From: an uncultured Bacteroidaceae bacterium
GTDB lineage: Bacteria; Bacteroidota; Bacteroidia; Bacteroidales; Bacteroidaceae
DNA: 39,388 nucleotides
Assembly: GCA_904501775.1 (NCBI GenBank)
Contig: CAJGCJ010000003.1
Coordinates: 1-39,388, forward strand
Direction of reading: 5' to 3'
Position 1 is the stretch's first letter, and every line of letters starts with the position of its first letter. A program made the translations under genes and the position numbers. This document shows, one piece after another, positions 25,976 to 34,524 of this stretch. The notes beneath the pieces were generated by a model. It worked only from the letters and a program-made list of their open reading frames with translations, did no database searches and was not told the origin of the DNA.

Positions 25976-25983
25976 TAACTTTG
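25976..25983 (+). promoter_or_regulatory. putative -7 box of dgt
   Basis: TAACTTTG matches TAnnTTTG exactly, 20 nt before the dgt ATG. No TTTG or TTG stands at the right distance upstream. It mirrors the identical box of the divergent lipoprotein gene. Confidence 0.5.
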
Positions 25984-26003
25984 CATAAACGAAGAATAGC
26001 AAT

Positions 26004-27491
26004 ATGGATACAAGGCTAAAAAATTTATTCAATAGCGAAAGATTGCGCAGCACCTCGGTCACAACACAAGACAGAGCCAACTACAACGACGAGAGAAACG
26101 ACTACGAGAGTGATTTGGGACGGGCTCTGTTCAGCTCGGCTGCACGACGGCTGCACGACAAGACACAGGTATTCCCTTTGACAAACGACGACAACATACA
26201 CTCGCGCCTCACACACTCAATGGAGGTAATGAACATAGGAGCATCGCTGGCTAAAGACATCTGTTTCAACAAGGATTTCCAAGAGAGATACGGGGTAAAG
26301 GATGTTTACGAAATATATGAGCCGTTAAGAGCCATTCTGCAGACAGTATGTCTTGTACACGACATCGGCAACCCTCCGTTCGGACATTTCGGAGAGGAGA
26401 CTATTTGCGAATACTTCAGAAGATACTTCAAAGAGAACAAGGATATTCTCGGAGGATACGAAAGCTGGGCCTGCGATTTTACCAATTATGACGGCAACGC
26501 ACAGGGATTCCGCGTAATAACCAAATTGCAGTTCATTGACGACCTTTTTGGACTGAACTTCACAAAATCGTGCCTTGCCTCATATCTGAAGTACCCCAAT
26601 ACCGCCGATGCGGACAAAGAGAGCGACAGAATATCCGAGCACAAGCATGGTGTATTCTGCGCCGACCGCAAATATCTCGACTCAGTGATGCAGGGAATGG
26701 CTGCAAACAGCAACGGAAGCTACAACCGCCACCCGTTTGTCTTTCTGGTCGAAGCTGCCGACTCTATCTGCTACCTCTCCATGGACCTTGAAGATGCATA
26801 CAACAAGGGATGGTTCACAATAGACGAACTATACAAGAAGTGGAAAGAAATGGGCAACGAATGCGACCCCTCGGCTACCGCGCTCTTCGAGAGCCTCAAA
26901 AAAGCAGGAGGAGCAACCGGCTCGGCCGGCAGAAAAGGATTCATCCGATTCAGAATAAACATAATAAAGCATCTTGTGGCAAAAGCAGTCGAGAACTACA
27001 TCAAGAATTTCGAACTGATACTGCAAGGCGAATACAACAGAGAACTGATATTCGACGACAGCAACAATGTGGCAAAGTTCCTGAGCAGGTTCTGCCGACA
27101 GTATATATACAACAGAAAAGAGATTCAATCAGTGGAACTTACCGGATGGTCGGTCATAAACGGACTGCTCGACATTTACACCAAGCTGTTGCTTGGCGAT
27201 AAAGTATACATGAGACACGGCGAAGCCATGATATCACAATCGGTGCTACGAGCCAACAAGATGGACTACATGCAAGCGACAGGAGAGATAGAGTGGAACA
27301 GAGAGAAGAGAGCATACGTCTACACCAAAAACCAAGAGAGCATCGAAGACATAGACAAACTCTGCGACGAATTCCCCATTGGCAATCTGCCTGCATACTA
27401 CCGTCTGCGCATTATCGTTGACTTCATATCCTCAATGACCGACAAATTTGCAGTAATGCATTATCAGAAACTGAGTGGACAACGTATTTAG
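26004..27491 (+). CDS. dgt: deoxyguanosinetriphosphate triphosphohydrolase (dGTPase, HD superfamily)
   Basis: A 495-residue protein close in length to E. coli Dgt. The N-terminal FSSAARRLHDKTQVFPL is the family signature. The HD metal site is H71 (HSRLTHSMEV), H119-D120 (LVHDIGNPPFGHFGEE) and a later Asp; VEAADSICYLSMDLEDA carries the further conserved acidic segment. It hydrolyses dGTP, and often other dNTPs in related enzymes, to the nucleoside and triphosphate. This tunes dNTP pools, and some homologues limit phage replication. It is preceded by a TAACTTTG box. A nucleotidyltransferase gene follows at once and may overlap its last 17 bases, which suggests cotranscription. Confidence 0.95.
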   Translation: MDTRLKNLFNSERLRSTSVTTQDRANYNDERNDYESDLGRALFSSAARRLHDKTQVFPLTNDDNIHSRLTHSMEVMNIGASLAKDICFNKDFQERYGVKDVYEIYEPLRAILQTVCLVHDIGNPPFGHFGEETICEYFRRYFKENKDILGGYESWACDFTNYDGNAQGFRVITKLQFIDDLFGLNFTKSCLASYLKYPNTADADKESDRISEHKHGVFCADRKYLDSVMQGMAANSNGSYNRHPFVFLVEAADSICYLSMDLEDAYNKGWFTIDELYKKWKEMGNECDPSATALFESLKKAGGATGSAGRKGFIRFRINIIKHLVAKAVENYIKNFELILQGEYNRELIFDDSNNVAKFLSRFCRQYIYNRKEIQSVELTGWSVINGLLDIYTKLLLGDKVYMRHGEAMISQSVLRANKMDYMQATGEIEWNREKRAYVYTKNQESIEDIDKLCDEFPIGNLPAYYRLRIIVDFISSMTDKFAVMHYQKLSGQRI

Positions 27492-27534
27492 GAATAGCGG
27501 AAAAGAGATACAGAGCGTGCGCGATACACGTTTT

Positions 27535-28191
27535 ATGCAGCACCTTCACAGCAACATCCTTGAACCCGTATCATCGGAAATACTTCAAGAGATTCTGCTG
27601 CAGACCGACGTATATATATTCAGCGGTGTAATAAGAGACTACTTTTTAGAACGTACCCAAGAGACACGCGACCTCGACATTGTCCTTGAGCACGAAATAA
27701 GCTGGTGGGACATTTACCGTCGCTACCGCAAACAGCTACAGATAAGCATAAATTCATACGGCGGACTCAAGGTCACTGTCGGCAATCTTCATGTTGACAT
27801 CTGGAGTATGGGCAACACATGGGGCATAAAACGCAAGGGCATTCGCCTGACGGTGCAGAATCTTATAAGGACAGCACTGTTCAACTTCTCGGCCATCGCC
27901 TACTCAGTACGCAGAGAGCGTTTCTATCTTCACAAGAGCTTTGTCGATTTTTTGCAGACAAAAAGAATAGGCATACAATACAAAGAGAATCCCAACATTC
28001 CACTATGTATTGTAAATGCCCTACACTACAGCAACACCCTGAACCTGCCACTCACCCCCGAGCTAAAGCAGTGGATTTCGCAACGATACAACATGTTCGA
28101 CAATTATGAAGCACCCCAGCTTTCGCATTGGGGTGCTATAAAATACAGCCACGAGGATATCCATCGCTTCGTGTCGCTGTGCGAATCCTGA
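27535..28191 (+). CDS. small stand-alone nucleotidyltransferase of the poly(A) polymerase/CCA-enzyme head type
   Basis: From ATG 27535 the protein has 218 residues. A GTG at 27475 would give 238 residues and overlap dgt by 17 bp; both are possible. Residues about 28-58 read VYIFSGVIRDYFLERTQETRDLDIVLE. This parallels the class II tRNA nucleotidyltransferase/poly(A) polymerase head: the G-S/G motif with R-D, then D-L-D as the two metal-binding aspartates. A later VDIWSM supplies a plausible third carboxylate. The neck, body and tail domains that bind tRNA are missing or replaced by about 110 residues of mixed helix. Its substrate cannot be read from the sequence. The position behind dgt suggests a link with nucleotide metabolism or defence, which is inference. 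It converges on the S46 peptidase gene with a 7-bp gap. Confidence 0.78.
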   Translation: MQHLHSNILEPVSSEILQEILLQTDVYIFSGVIRDYFLERTQETRDLDIVLEHEISWWDIYRRYRKQLQISINSYGGLKVTVGNLHVDIWSMGNTWGIKRKGIRLTVQNLIRTALFNFSAIAYSVRRERFYLHKSFVDFLQTKRIGIQYKENPNIPLCIVNALHYSNTLNLPLTPELKQWISQRYNMFDNYEAPQLSHWGAIKYSHEDIHRFVSLCES

Positions 28192-28198
28192 AAACAGA

Positions 28199-30256
28199 CT
28201 ACAGGCCCAGCTCCTCGAACAGATACTTGGTCTTTCCTATCTTATCCATCACAAACAGCACATATCGTATATCAACCGATATATTGCGGCAGATTGAGGG
28301 GTCAAACTCAATATCACTCATTGTCGAGCGCCATGTACGGTCAAAGTTTATACCAACAAGCTCGCCCTTGGCATTTATCACGGGAGAGCCCGAGTTTCCG
28401 CCAGAGGTGTGATTAGATGCTTGAAAACAGACAGGAACACTTCTACGGCCATTCACATCAACAGCCCAACGTCCGAAATCCTTTCGTGCATAGACATCGC
28501 GCAACTCCTGAGGAATATCATAGTCATAAATCTCGGGGTTATCTTTTGCTATTATACCATCGAGCGTTGTAAGATGGGTATGATACTCGCCATCGGCATT
28601 CTCATAGCCTGTTACAGTACCGTATGCCACACGCAGTGTAAAATTGGCATCGGGGTAGAAGGCTCTGCCGCTCTGCCACTCGCGCAAGGCTTTCATATAA
28701 GGACGGTACCACTGCTCAATCTCGGGCACATTGCTGATATTGCGATAGGCATAAGCACGGGCCGCCTTTGCTATGGGAATAAACATTCTTACAAATGAAG
28801 TAAGGGTATCGGACTGCACAAGCTCTTTCGTCAGAGCAGTGCCTCCAAGCAGTTTTGTTGCACTGTAGATGCGGTCTACATACTCTTCCACGCCTCCACA
28901 GCTGTCTATACCGACCAAGAGACTCTCGGGAATGCGTTCCTTAGGCATACGCGATACGAATTCCTGCAACAGACACACGGCAATATCCCTGTCTATATCC
29001 TTGTTATAGTTATTGAGAAGTGCAGTCTGTCGTTTCTCAAGGTCAGCCGCATCAGCCTCGCCCGACTCAATCTTGGCTGCAGTATTTCCAAGATGCACAG
29101 CTATAGAATAGGCCTCTATTGCACCTACCGACTCATTAAAGAGTTCACGGGCAAAATAGTGAGGAATCACGCTCTCATAGGCCTTATGCATAGAATCGAG
29201 GAGTGCCACATATTGGGGTTTATCGGCAGCCCACTGAACAAACTGCTCCTCTTGCGCACGCTTCTTGTCGGCAGTCTTCAAGCGACCGAGCCCCAAGCTC
29301 TCACCCTGCCACTTCTTCCATGAGTTGGCAATTGAGGCATGCTTGGCAGCATATGCAATACGCACTGCCGGGTCTTTCTGTTGCGCTGCCGAGATGATGT
29401 CGAGACGTTGTGTGCGCAATGCTATCTTCATAGGGTTCGACACATTCGCAACATACTCCACTGCATCAGAGATAACATACTCCTGAGTATTACCGGGGAA
29501 ACCGTAAATCATCGTAAAGTCACCCTCTTGCACACCCTTGGTCGAAATCTTGAAGTGACGCTTGGGACGATAGGGCACATTCTCCTTCGAGTAATCGGCA
29601 GGCTTGTTATCCTTGCCGGCATAGACTCTGAATATAGAGAAGTCACCTGTATGTCGGGGCCACACCCAGTTGTCGGTATCGCCTCCGAACTTACCTATTG
29701 ATGAAGGAGGAGCTCCTACCAGACGAACATCGCGATATCTTTGATAAACAAACAGATAGTGTTGGTTTCCATAATACATTGGAACAACCTCGGCACGATA
29801 CTCACCACCTTTCTGCGCCTCGGCAATGATATCCTCTTTCGAAGTACCGGCTGCGAGTTTGTCAGTAACATCCTCCATTCCAACAAGCAGAGTGACTGTA
29901 AGCCCCGGCACAGGCAGTTCCTCTTCGAGCGACTGCGCCCAATAGCCATAGGTAAGATAATCGTGCTCTACTGACGACAGTTTCTGTATAGAGCCGTAAC
30001 CGCAATGGTGATTAGTGAGCAGCAGACCCTGATCAGAAACAAACTCACCGGTACAACCACCGCCGAACTGCACCACTGCATCCTTAAGCGAAGGCTTGTC
30101 CGACGAGAATATATCCTCGGCCTTAAGTTTAAAGCCCATACTCCGCATATCCTTTATGCGCTCCTTGATAAGACTGGGCAGCCACATGCCCTCATCGGCC
30201 ATTGCCGTCGAGAAAGCAAAACAGACCAATACCCCTATAAATAATTTCTTAATCAT
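28199..30256 (-). CDS. S46 family dipeptidyl-peptidase, DPP11-like
   Basis: A 685-residue periplasmic serine exopeptidase with signal peptide 1-20 (STAMA/D) and the mature start DEGMWLPSLI typical of S46. The catalytic parts are H84 (LLTNHHCGYG), an Asp in RHTGDFSIFRVY, and S622 in GGNSGSP. Large helical insertions lie between about residues 270 and 530. S46 enzymes release dipeptides from oligopeptide N-termini, feeding amino-acid-fermenting Bacteroidota. The residue 18 after the catalytic Ser is Arg (R640, NFDRTW). In DPP7 this position is Gly and in DPP11 it is Arg, which selects Asp/Glu at P1; the sequence therefore favours DPP11. It is about 35 residues shorter than the Porphyromonas enzymes. 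No clear -7 box was found upstream; the 130-bp gap to pnp contains the pnp terminator. Confidence 0.92.
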   Translation of the reverse strand: MIKKLFIGVLVCFAFSTAMADEGMWLPSLIKERIKDMRSMGFKLKAEDIFSSDKPSLKDAVVQFGGGCTGEFVSDQGLLLTNHHCGYGSIQKLSSVEHDYLTYGYWAQSLEEELPVPGLTVTLLVGMEDVTDKLAAGTSKEDIIAEAQKGGEYRAEVVPMYYGNQHYLFVYQRYRDVRLVGAPPSSIGKFGGDTDNWVWPRHTGDFSIFRVYAGKDNKPADYSKENVPYRPKRHFKISTKGVQEGDFTMIYGFPGNTQEYVISDAVEYVANVSNPMKIALRTQRLDIISAAQQKDPAVRIAYAAKHASIANSWKKWQGESLGLGRLKTADKKRAQEEQFVQWAADKPQYVALLDSMHKAYESVIPHYFARELFNESVGAIEAYSIAVHLGNTAAKIESGEADAADLEKRQTALLNNYNKDIDRDIAVCLLQEFVSRMPKERIPESLLVGIDSCGGVEEYVDRIYSATKLLGGTALTKELVQSDTLTSFVRMFIPIAKAARAYAYRNISNVPEIEQWYRPYMKALREWQSGRAFYPDANFTLRVAYGTVTGYENADGEYHTHLTTLDGIIAKDNPEIYDYDIPQELRDVYARKDFGRWAVDVNGRRSVPVCFQASNHTSGGNSGSPVINAKGELVGINFDRTWRSTMSDIEFDPSICRNISVDIRYVLFVMDKIGKTKYLFEELGL

Positions 30257-30331
30257 TGTTATATATCGTTTATTCGGCTAAGATAAGACAAAAAGGTCAA
30301 ATATAATACATCCTTACCTTATTATATTAAT

Positions 30332-30365
30332 AATAGCATGGCACCGAGCGCGATGCCATGCTATT
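30332..30365 (-). terminator. terminator-like hairpin after pnp
   Basis: AATAGCATGGCA (30332-30343) pairs perfectly with TGCCATGCTATT (30354-30365) around a 10-nt loop. It begins 22 nt after the pnp stop codon. The sequence that follows on the minus strand is AT-rich but not a clean T-run. Confidence 0.65.
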
Positions 30366-30386
30366 TAAATATCTCTTTTTATAGAA

Positions 30387-32564
30387 TTACTCGTTACCGC
30401 GGGGACGACGGGGCTCGCGACGGGGACGGCGCTCACGCTCTTCATAACCTTCGGGCTTCTCGAGCAACACCTTACGTGAAAGCTTAAACTTACCTGTCTT
30501 GGAGTCGATCTCAAGGAGCTTGACTGTGAGTTTGTCACCCTCCTTAATACCGGTCTCTTCCATTGTCTCGAAACGTTTCCAGTCAATCTCTGAGATATGA
30601 AGCAGACCATCCTTGCCTGCCATGAACTCAACGAAAGCGCCATAAGGCATTACGCTGCGTACAACACCCTCGTACACCTCACCAGCCTCGGGAATTGCGA
30701 CAATTGCTCTAATTTTGGCAATAGCTTCATTGATTGCATGACCGTTGTTTGCTGCAATCTCAATGATACCCTCGCCTTCAACCTCTTCGATAGAGATTGT
30801 CGCACCGGTCTCTTCCTGCATACCCTGAATAATCTTTCCACCGGGGCCGATAACTGCACCGATAAACTCCTTGGGTATACGCATTGTCTCGATGCGGGGA
30901 GCGTGGGGTTTAAGCTCGGCACGAGGCTCGGCAATACACTCGGTAATCTTACCGAGGATGTGCATACGGCCCTCGCGTGCCTGATTGAGTGCCTTCTCGA
31001 GAATCTCGAAAGAGAGACCGTCAACCTTGATATCCATCTGAGTAGCAGTGATACCGTCAACAGTACCTGTTACCTTGAAGTCCATATCACCAAGGTGGTC
31101 CTCGTCACCAAGAATATCGCTGAGCACTGCATATTTATCCTCGCCTGCGTTCTTTATAAGACCCATAGCGATACCCGATACCGGCTTGTTAATCTTGACA
31201 CCGGCATCCATAAGAGCCAAAGTTCCGGCACATACAGTAGCCATTGATGAAGAACCGTTTGACTCCAGGATATCCGATACTACACGTACGCAATAAGGAT
31301 AATCTGTTGGAATCATATTCTTGAGCGCACGGCAAGCAAGGTTACCGTGACCAATCTCACGACGACCTACGCCACGCTGTGCGCGAGCCTCACCTGTTGA
31401 GAAGGGAGGGAAGTTATAGTGCAGAAGGAAACGGTCGGTTCCCTGATTCATCACATCGTCGATAATCTTCTCGTCACGCTTTGTTCCCAATGTAACGGTT
31501 GTCAACGATTGTGTCTCACCACGTGTGAAGACTGCTGAGCCGTGAGGACCGGGAAGATAGCCGACCTCGCACCAGATAGGACGGATTTCGGTTGTCTTAC
31601 GACCATCGAGACGTTTGCCCTCGTCAAGGATGCAACGGCGCATAGCCTCTTTCTCTACATCGTGATAGTAACGGTCGATAAGTGCAGCCTTCTCCTCGAG
31701 CTCTTCCTCAGTGAAACGGGTCTTGAACTCCTCGCGGATAGCCTCGAATGCCTCGCCACGGCCATGCTTGTCGTTATTGCCACTTGCAGCAACAGCATAA
31801 GCCTTTTCGTAGCATGCCTCGTGTACCAATGCACGCAGCTCCTCGTCGTTCTCCTCGTGGCAGTATTCGCGCTTAACGGTAGAGCCAACCTCTTCCATCA
31901 ACTCCATCTGAGCCTTGCAGTGTACCTTGATAGCGTCGTGAGCAACCTTCATAGCCTCGAGCAAATCGCTCTCAGACACCTCCTTCATCTCACCCTCGAC
32001 CATCATTATGTTGTCATATGTTGCAGCAACCATAATATCCATGTCTGCATTCTCCATCTGTGCATAAGTGGGGTTAACCACAAACTCGCCGTTAACGCGA
32101 GCTACACGCACCTCAGAGATAGGACCGCCGAAAGGAATATCCGACACTGCCAATGCTGCAGAAGCTGCAAGACCGGCAAGCGAATCGGGCATATCAACAC
32201 CGTCAGCCGAGAAGAGAATTATATTTACATAAACCTCTGCATGATAATTATCGGGGAAGAGAGGACGCAACGCACGGTCTACCAAGCGACATGTAAGGAT
32301 CTCATAATCCGATGCCTTTCCCTCACGTCTGGTGAAACCACCGGGGAAACGACCGATTGCTGCATATTTCTCTTTGTACTCAACCTGTAAAGGCATAAAA
32401 TCGGTTCCGGGGACAGCATCCTTTGCTGCACACACCGTTGCCAACAGCATAGTGTTGCCCAAACGCAACATAACAGCTCCGTCGGCCTGCTTGGCAAGCT
32501 TACCGGTTTCGAGTGTTATGACACGTCCGTCGGGCAAAGCCACATTCTTTGTTACAACATTCAT
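30387..32564 (-). CDS. pnp: polyribonucleotide nucleotidyltransferase (PNPase)
   Basis: A 725-residue PNPase with the canonical order. The first RNase PH domain (about 10-145, GDFMPLQVEYKEKYAAIGRFPGGF-like) is followed by an all-helical linker and the catalytic second RNase PH domain (about 310-460, GSAVFTRGETQSLTTVTLG; FSTGEARAQRGVGRREIGHG). A KH domain with GAVIGPGGKIIQ (about 555-615) and an S1 domain (about 625-695, VYEGVVRSVMPYGAFVEF...GLLHISEI) complete the fold. The tail is short and Arg/Pro-rich (RRPRREPRRPRGNE) rather than an RNase E-binding motif. It degrades RNA 3' to 5' phosphorolytically as a trimer. A TATCTTTG box (32622-32615) lies 51 nt upstream, back to back with that of the next gene. 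I see no obvious rpsO upstream, unlike in many bacteria. Confidence 0.98.
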   Translation of the reverse strand: MNVVTKNVALPDGRVITLETGKLAKQADGAVMLRLGNTMLLATVCAAKDAVPGTDFMPLQVEYKEKYAAIGRFPGGFTRREGKASDYEILTCRLVDRALRPLFPDNYHAEVYVNIILFSADGVDMPDSLAGLAASAALAVSDIPFGGPISEVRVARVNGEFVVNPTYAQMENADMDIMVAATYDNIMMVEGEMKEVSESDLLEAMKVAHDAIKVHCKAQMELMEEVGSTVKREYCHEENDEELRALVHEACYEKAYAVAASGNNDKHGRGEAFEAIREEFKTRFTEEELEEKAALIDRYYHDVEKEAMRRCILDEGKRLDGRKTTEIRPIWCEVGYLPGPHGSAVFTRGETQSLTTVTLGTKRDEKIIDDVMNQGTDRFLLHYNFPPFSTGEARAQRGVGRREIGHGNLACRALKNMIPTDYPYCVRVVSDILESNGSSSMATVCAGTLALMDAGVKINKPVSGIAMGLIKNAGEDKYAVLSDILGDEDHLGDMDFKVTGTVDGITATQMDIKVDGLSFEILEKALNQAREGRMHILGKITECIAEPRAELKPHAPRIETMRIPKEFIGAVIGPGGKIIQGMQEETGATISIEEVEGEGIIEIAANNGHAINEAIAKIRAIVAIPEAGEVYEGVVRSVMPYGAFVEFMAGKDGLLHISEIDWKRFETMEETGIKEGDKLTVKLLEIDSKTGKFKLSRKVLLEKPEGYEERERRPRREPRRPRGNE

Positions 32565-32614
32565 TTCGTTAATAGTTTAGTATTTATTTAATAGGTATAC
32601 ATGTAAAATTCTTG

Positions 32615-32651
32615 CAAAGATACATCTTTTTCCATATTTTCACTATCTTTG
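32615..32651. promoter_or_regulatory. back-to-back -7 boxes for pnp and the thioredoxin-like gene
   Basis: CAAAGATA at 32615-32622 is TATCTTTG on the minus strand, facing pnp. TATCTTTG at 32644-32651 faces the plus-strand gene. They form an 8-bp inverted repeat with a 21-nt spacer inside a 113-bp gap. No good -33 element is seen for either. The two polymerase sites would overlap, so the genes may compete or be co-regulated. Confidence 0.55.
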
Positions 32652-32677
32652 CGCAATAATTTTATTTTTAGCACGAC

Positions 32678-33853
32678 ATGAGCATACAAAATGTTATAAA
32701 AACCATCTTTGGAGTCGCTGTTACAGGCTTGGCAATCACTTCATGTACACAGCCCGACGAGTTCACAATCAAAGGAACCATCAACGGTGCCGAAAAGAGC
32801 ATGCTGTATCTATCGAGCGTTGAAATCGGCAGCCATCAATATATCGACTCGGCACGTCTGGACAAAAGCGGCACTTTCAGATTCAGCCACCAGCGTCCCG
32901 AATGTTTCGATTTTTACCGTCTGCAACTCGACAAAAAAGGCCCTCAGATAACAATATCCATTGACTCAACCGAGACTGTGACCGTAACCACCGACGCCAA
33001 GAATTTTGCCGACAGCTGCAAGATAGAAGGTTCTGAAGAGAGCGTAAAGATTATGCAGCTAACACAGCTCGAGAAGGCATTGTCAGCACAGGTAAACCGT
33101 CTGATAGACAGCGCTTCACCTGCTGTAGGCCGCACACGAGAGAAGATTCAGAGCATAGTGGACGAGTTCAAGACAAACATCTGCAAAGAGTACATTGCCC
33201 CAGCTCCCGGCAAGGCAAGTGCCTACTACGCACTGTTCCTGAGACTGAACAACGTATTGCTTTTCGACCCCATGCACAGCCGATTTGACAGCCGTTGCTT
33301 CTCGGCGGTGGCGACAAGCCTGAATATGACACACCCTCATACAACCAAGGCGATGCACATATATAATGTCGCATACAAGGGCATGCGCGCGACACAGCCC
33401 GCATCACGCGACACAATACACATAGAAACCGAAGGCAAGAGTAACACCGCCCTGTTTGACATCAAACTTCCCAACATTGACGGCGACAGCATCTCGCTCA
33501 GTTCACTCAAGGGCAAGGTTGTAATGCTCGACTTCACAGCATACAGCAATGCACAATTGAGCGCACGCAACATCGGACTAAGAGACATCTACTCAAAGTA
33601 TAAGGACGAGGGATTCGAAATTTATCAGATATCGTACGACTACGACGAGCACTTCTGGAAAACATCGGCCGACAACCTGCCTTGGACCTGTGTGCGCGAC
33701 GGCGAAGGTCTTTCATCGTACAACATCACACTCTATCGCATTAGCCAGATACCGACATTCTTCCTCATAAACAGAGCCAACGAAATTGTAATGCGCGATG
33801 TACAGGTTGAAGACCTTGAGAAGAGCATAAAGAATCTGCTAAAGGAAAAGTAA
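32678..33853 (+). CDS. DUF4369/TlpA-like thioredoxin-fold lipoprotein lacking the CxxC motif
   Basis: A 391-residue lipoprotein with lipobox AITSC (C23). Residues about 28-130 match the DUF4369-type N-terminal domain (EFTIKGTINGAEKSMLYL; YIDSARLDKSGTFRF). A helical region (about 130-240) follows, then an AhpC/TSA-type thioredoxin fold (about 262-391: LPNIDGDSISLSSLKGKVVMLDF; cis-proline Q-I-P359-T-FFLI). Where other members have W-C-x-x-C, this protein reads LDFTAYSNAQLSARN (about 285-299) with no cysteine. Thiol redox chemistry at that site is therefore not expected. Its TlpA-type relatives are periplasmic disulphide reductases; this one may be a binding or scaffold variant. Its own TATCTTTG box lies 26 nt before the start. 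greA follows with a separate promoter. Confidence 0.85.
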   Translation: MSIQNVIKTIFGVAVTGLAITSCTQPDEFTIKGTINGAEKSMLYLSSVEIGSHQYIDSARLDKSGTFRFSHQRPECFDFYRLQLDKKGPQITISIDSTETVTVTTDAKNFADSCKIEGSEESVKIMQLTQLEKALSAQVNRLIDSASPAVGRTREKIQSIVDEFKTNICKEYIAPAPGKASAYYALFLRLNNVLLFDPMHSRFDSRCFSAVATSLNMTHPHTTKAMHIYNVAYKGMRATQPASRDTIHIETEGKSNTALFDIKLPNIDGDSISLSSLKGKVVMLDFTAYSNAQLSARNIGLRDIYSKYKDEGFEIYQISYDYDEHFWKTSADNLPWTCVRDGEGLSSYNITLYRISQIPTFFLINRANEIVMRDVQVEDLEKSIKNLLKEK

Positions 33854-33935
33854 GAAAACATACTTCGTTGAATTAGATTGATTTAATAAAACCGAAGGAG
33901 CAAAGTAAAGTTTTAGGAAATATTTGGCATTTTAA

Positions 33936-33967
33936 TTTGCTTTTTAATTTTAAATCGCATATCTTTG
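33936..33967 (+). promoter_or_regulatory. consensus promoter of greA
   Basis: TTTG (33936-33939), 20-nt spacer, TATCTTTG (33960-33967): exact matches to both Bacteroidetes promoter elements. Transcription should begin near 33974, about 75 nt before the greA ATG. Confidence 0.75.
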
Positions 33968-33988
33968 CCAAGTATTGAAAAGGGAATT

Positions 33989-34023
33989 GGGTTCCGGCAC
34001 TCGTGCTGGAATCCTTTATTTTA
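33989..34023 (+). terminator. terminator-like hairpin inside the greA leader
   Basis: GGGTTCCGGCA (33989-33999) pairs with TGCTGGAATCC (34004-34014) through 11 pairs, two of them G-U, around loop CTCG. TTTATTTTA follows. Because it lies downstream of the greA promoter, it would be transcribed in the greA leader. It could stop part of the transcripts, releasing a ~45-50 nt RNA, as well as ending read-through from the upstream gene. Confidence 0.65.
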
Positions 34024-34048
34024 CTGTTTTTAATAAAAAGATATAGAA

Positions 34049-34510
34049 ATGAGTTATATGTCTCAAGAAGGCTACAACAAGTTGTTAGCCGATTTAAAAG
34101 AGTTAGAGGGCAAGCGTCCCGAGATAGTACGAGCGATAGCCGAAGCCCGCGACAAAGGTGACCTTTCGGAGAACGCCGAGTATGATGCAGCAAAAGAAGC
34201 TCAGGGCATGCTCGAGATGAAGATAAACGAGCTCAAAATGATTATAGCCGATGCAAAAATCATCGACACATCAAAATTGAGCACCGACCACGTACAGGTA
34301 CTCACCAAAGTAGGCCTCAAGAACACAAAGACAGGCGCTACAATGCAATATGCAATTGTACCCGAGAGCGAGGCAAACCTGCGCGAGGGCAAGATTTCAA
34401 TCAACACCCCCATCGCAAAAGGCTTGCTTGGCAAGAAGGTTGGCGACCTTGCCGAGATTACCGTTCCTCAGGGAAAACTTTTCCTTGAGATAACAAGCAT
34501 ATCAATCTAA
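34049..34510 (+). CDS. greA: transcription elongation factor GreA
   Basis: A 153-residue GreA. The N-terminal antiparallel coiled coil (about 1-75) carries the acidic tip in ARDKGDLSENAEYDAAKEAQ; the Asp and Glu there hold the Mg ion in the polymerase secondary channel. The C-terminal FKBP-like domain (about 80-153) contains YAIVPESEAN and SINTPIAKGLLGKKVGD. GreA stimulates RNA cleavage in backtracked polymerase. A second ATG lies three codons in; the first (MSYMSQEGY) is used here. A consensus promoter and a hairpin precede it. The HIT-protein gene follows after 14 bp in the same operon. Confidence 0.97.
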   Translation: MSYMSQEGYNKLLADLKELEGKRPEIVRAIAEARDKGDLSENAEYDAAKEAQGMLEMKINELKMIIADAKIIDTSKLSTDHVQVLTKVGLKNTKTGATMQYAIVPESEANLREGKISINTPIAKGLLGKKVGDLAEITVPQGKLFLEITSISI

Positions 34511-34524
34511 AAAGCATTGTTATC

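Noticed and set aside
31542..32390. 282-codon open frame on the plus strand inside pnp
   Set aside because: It is antisense to well-conserved PNPase codons, is rich in Cys, Leu and His typical of shadow translation, and shows no known domain.
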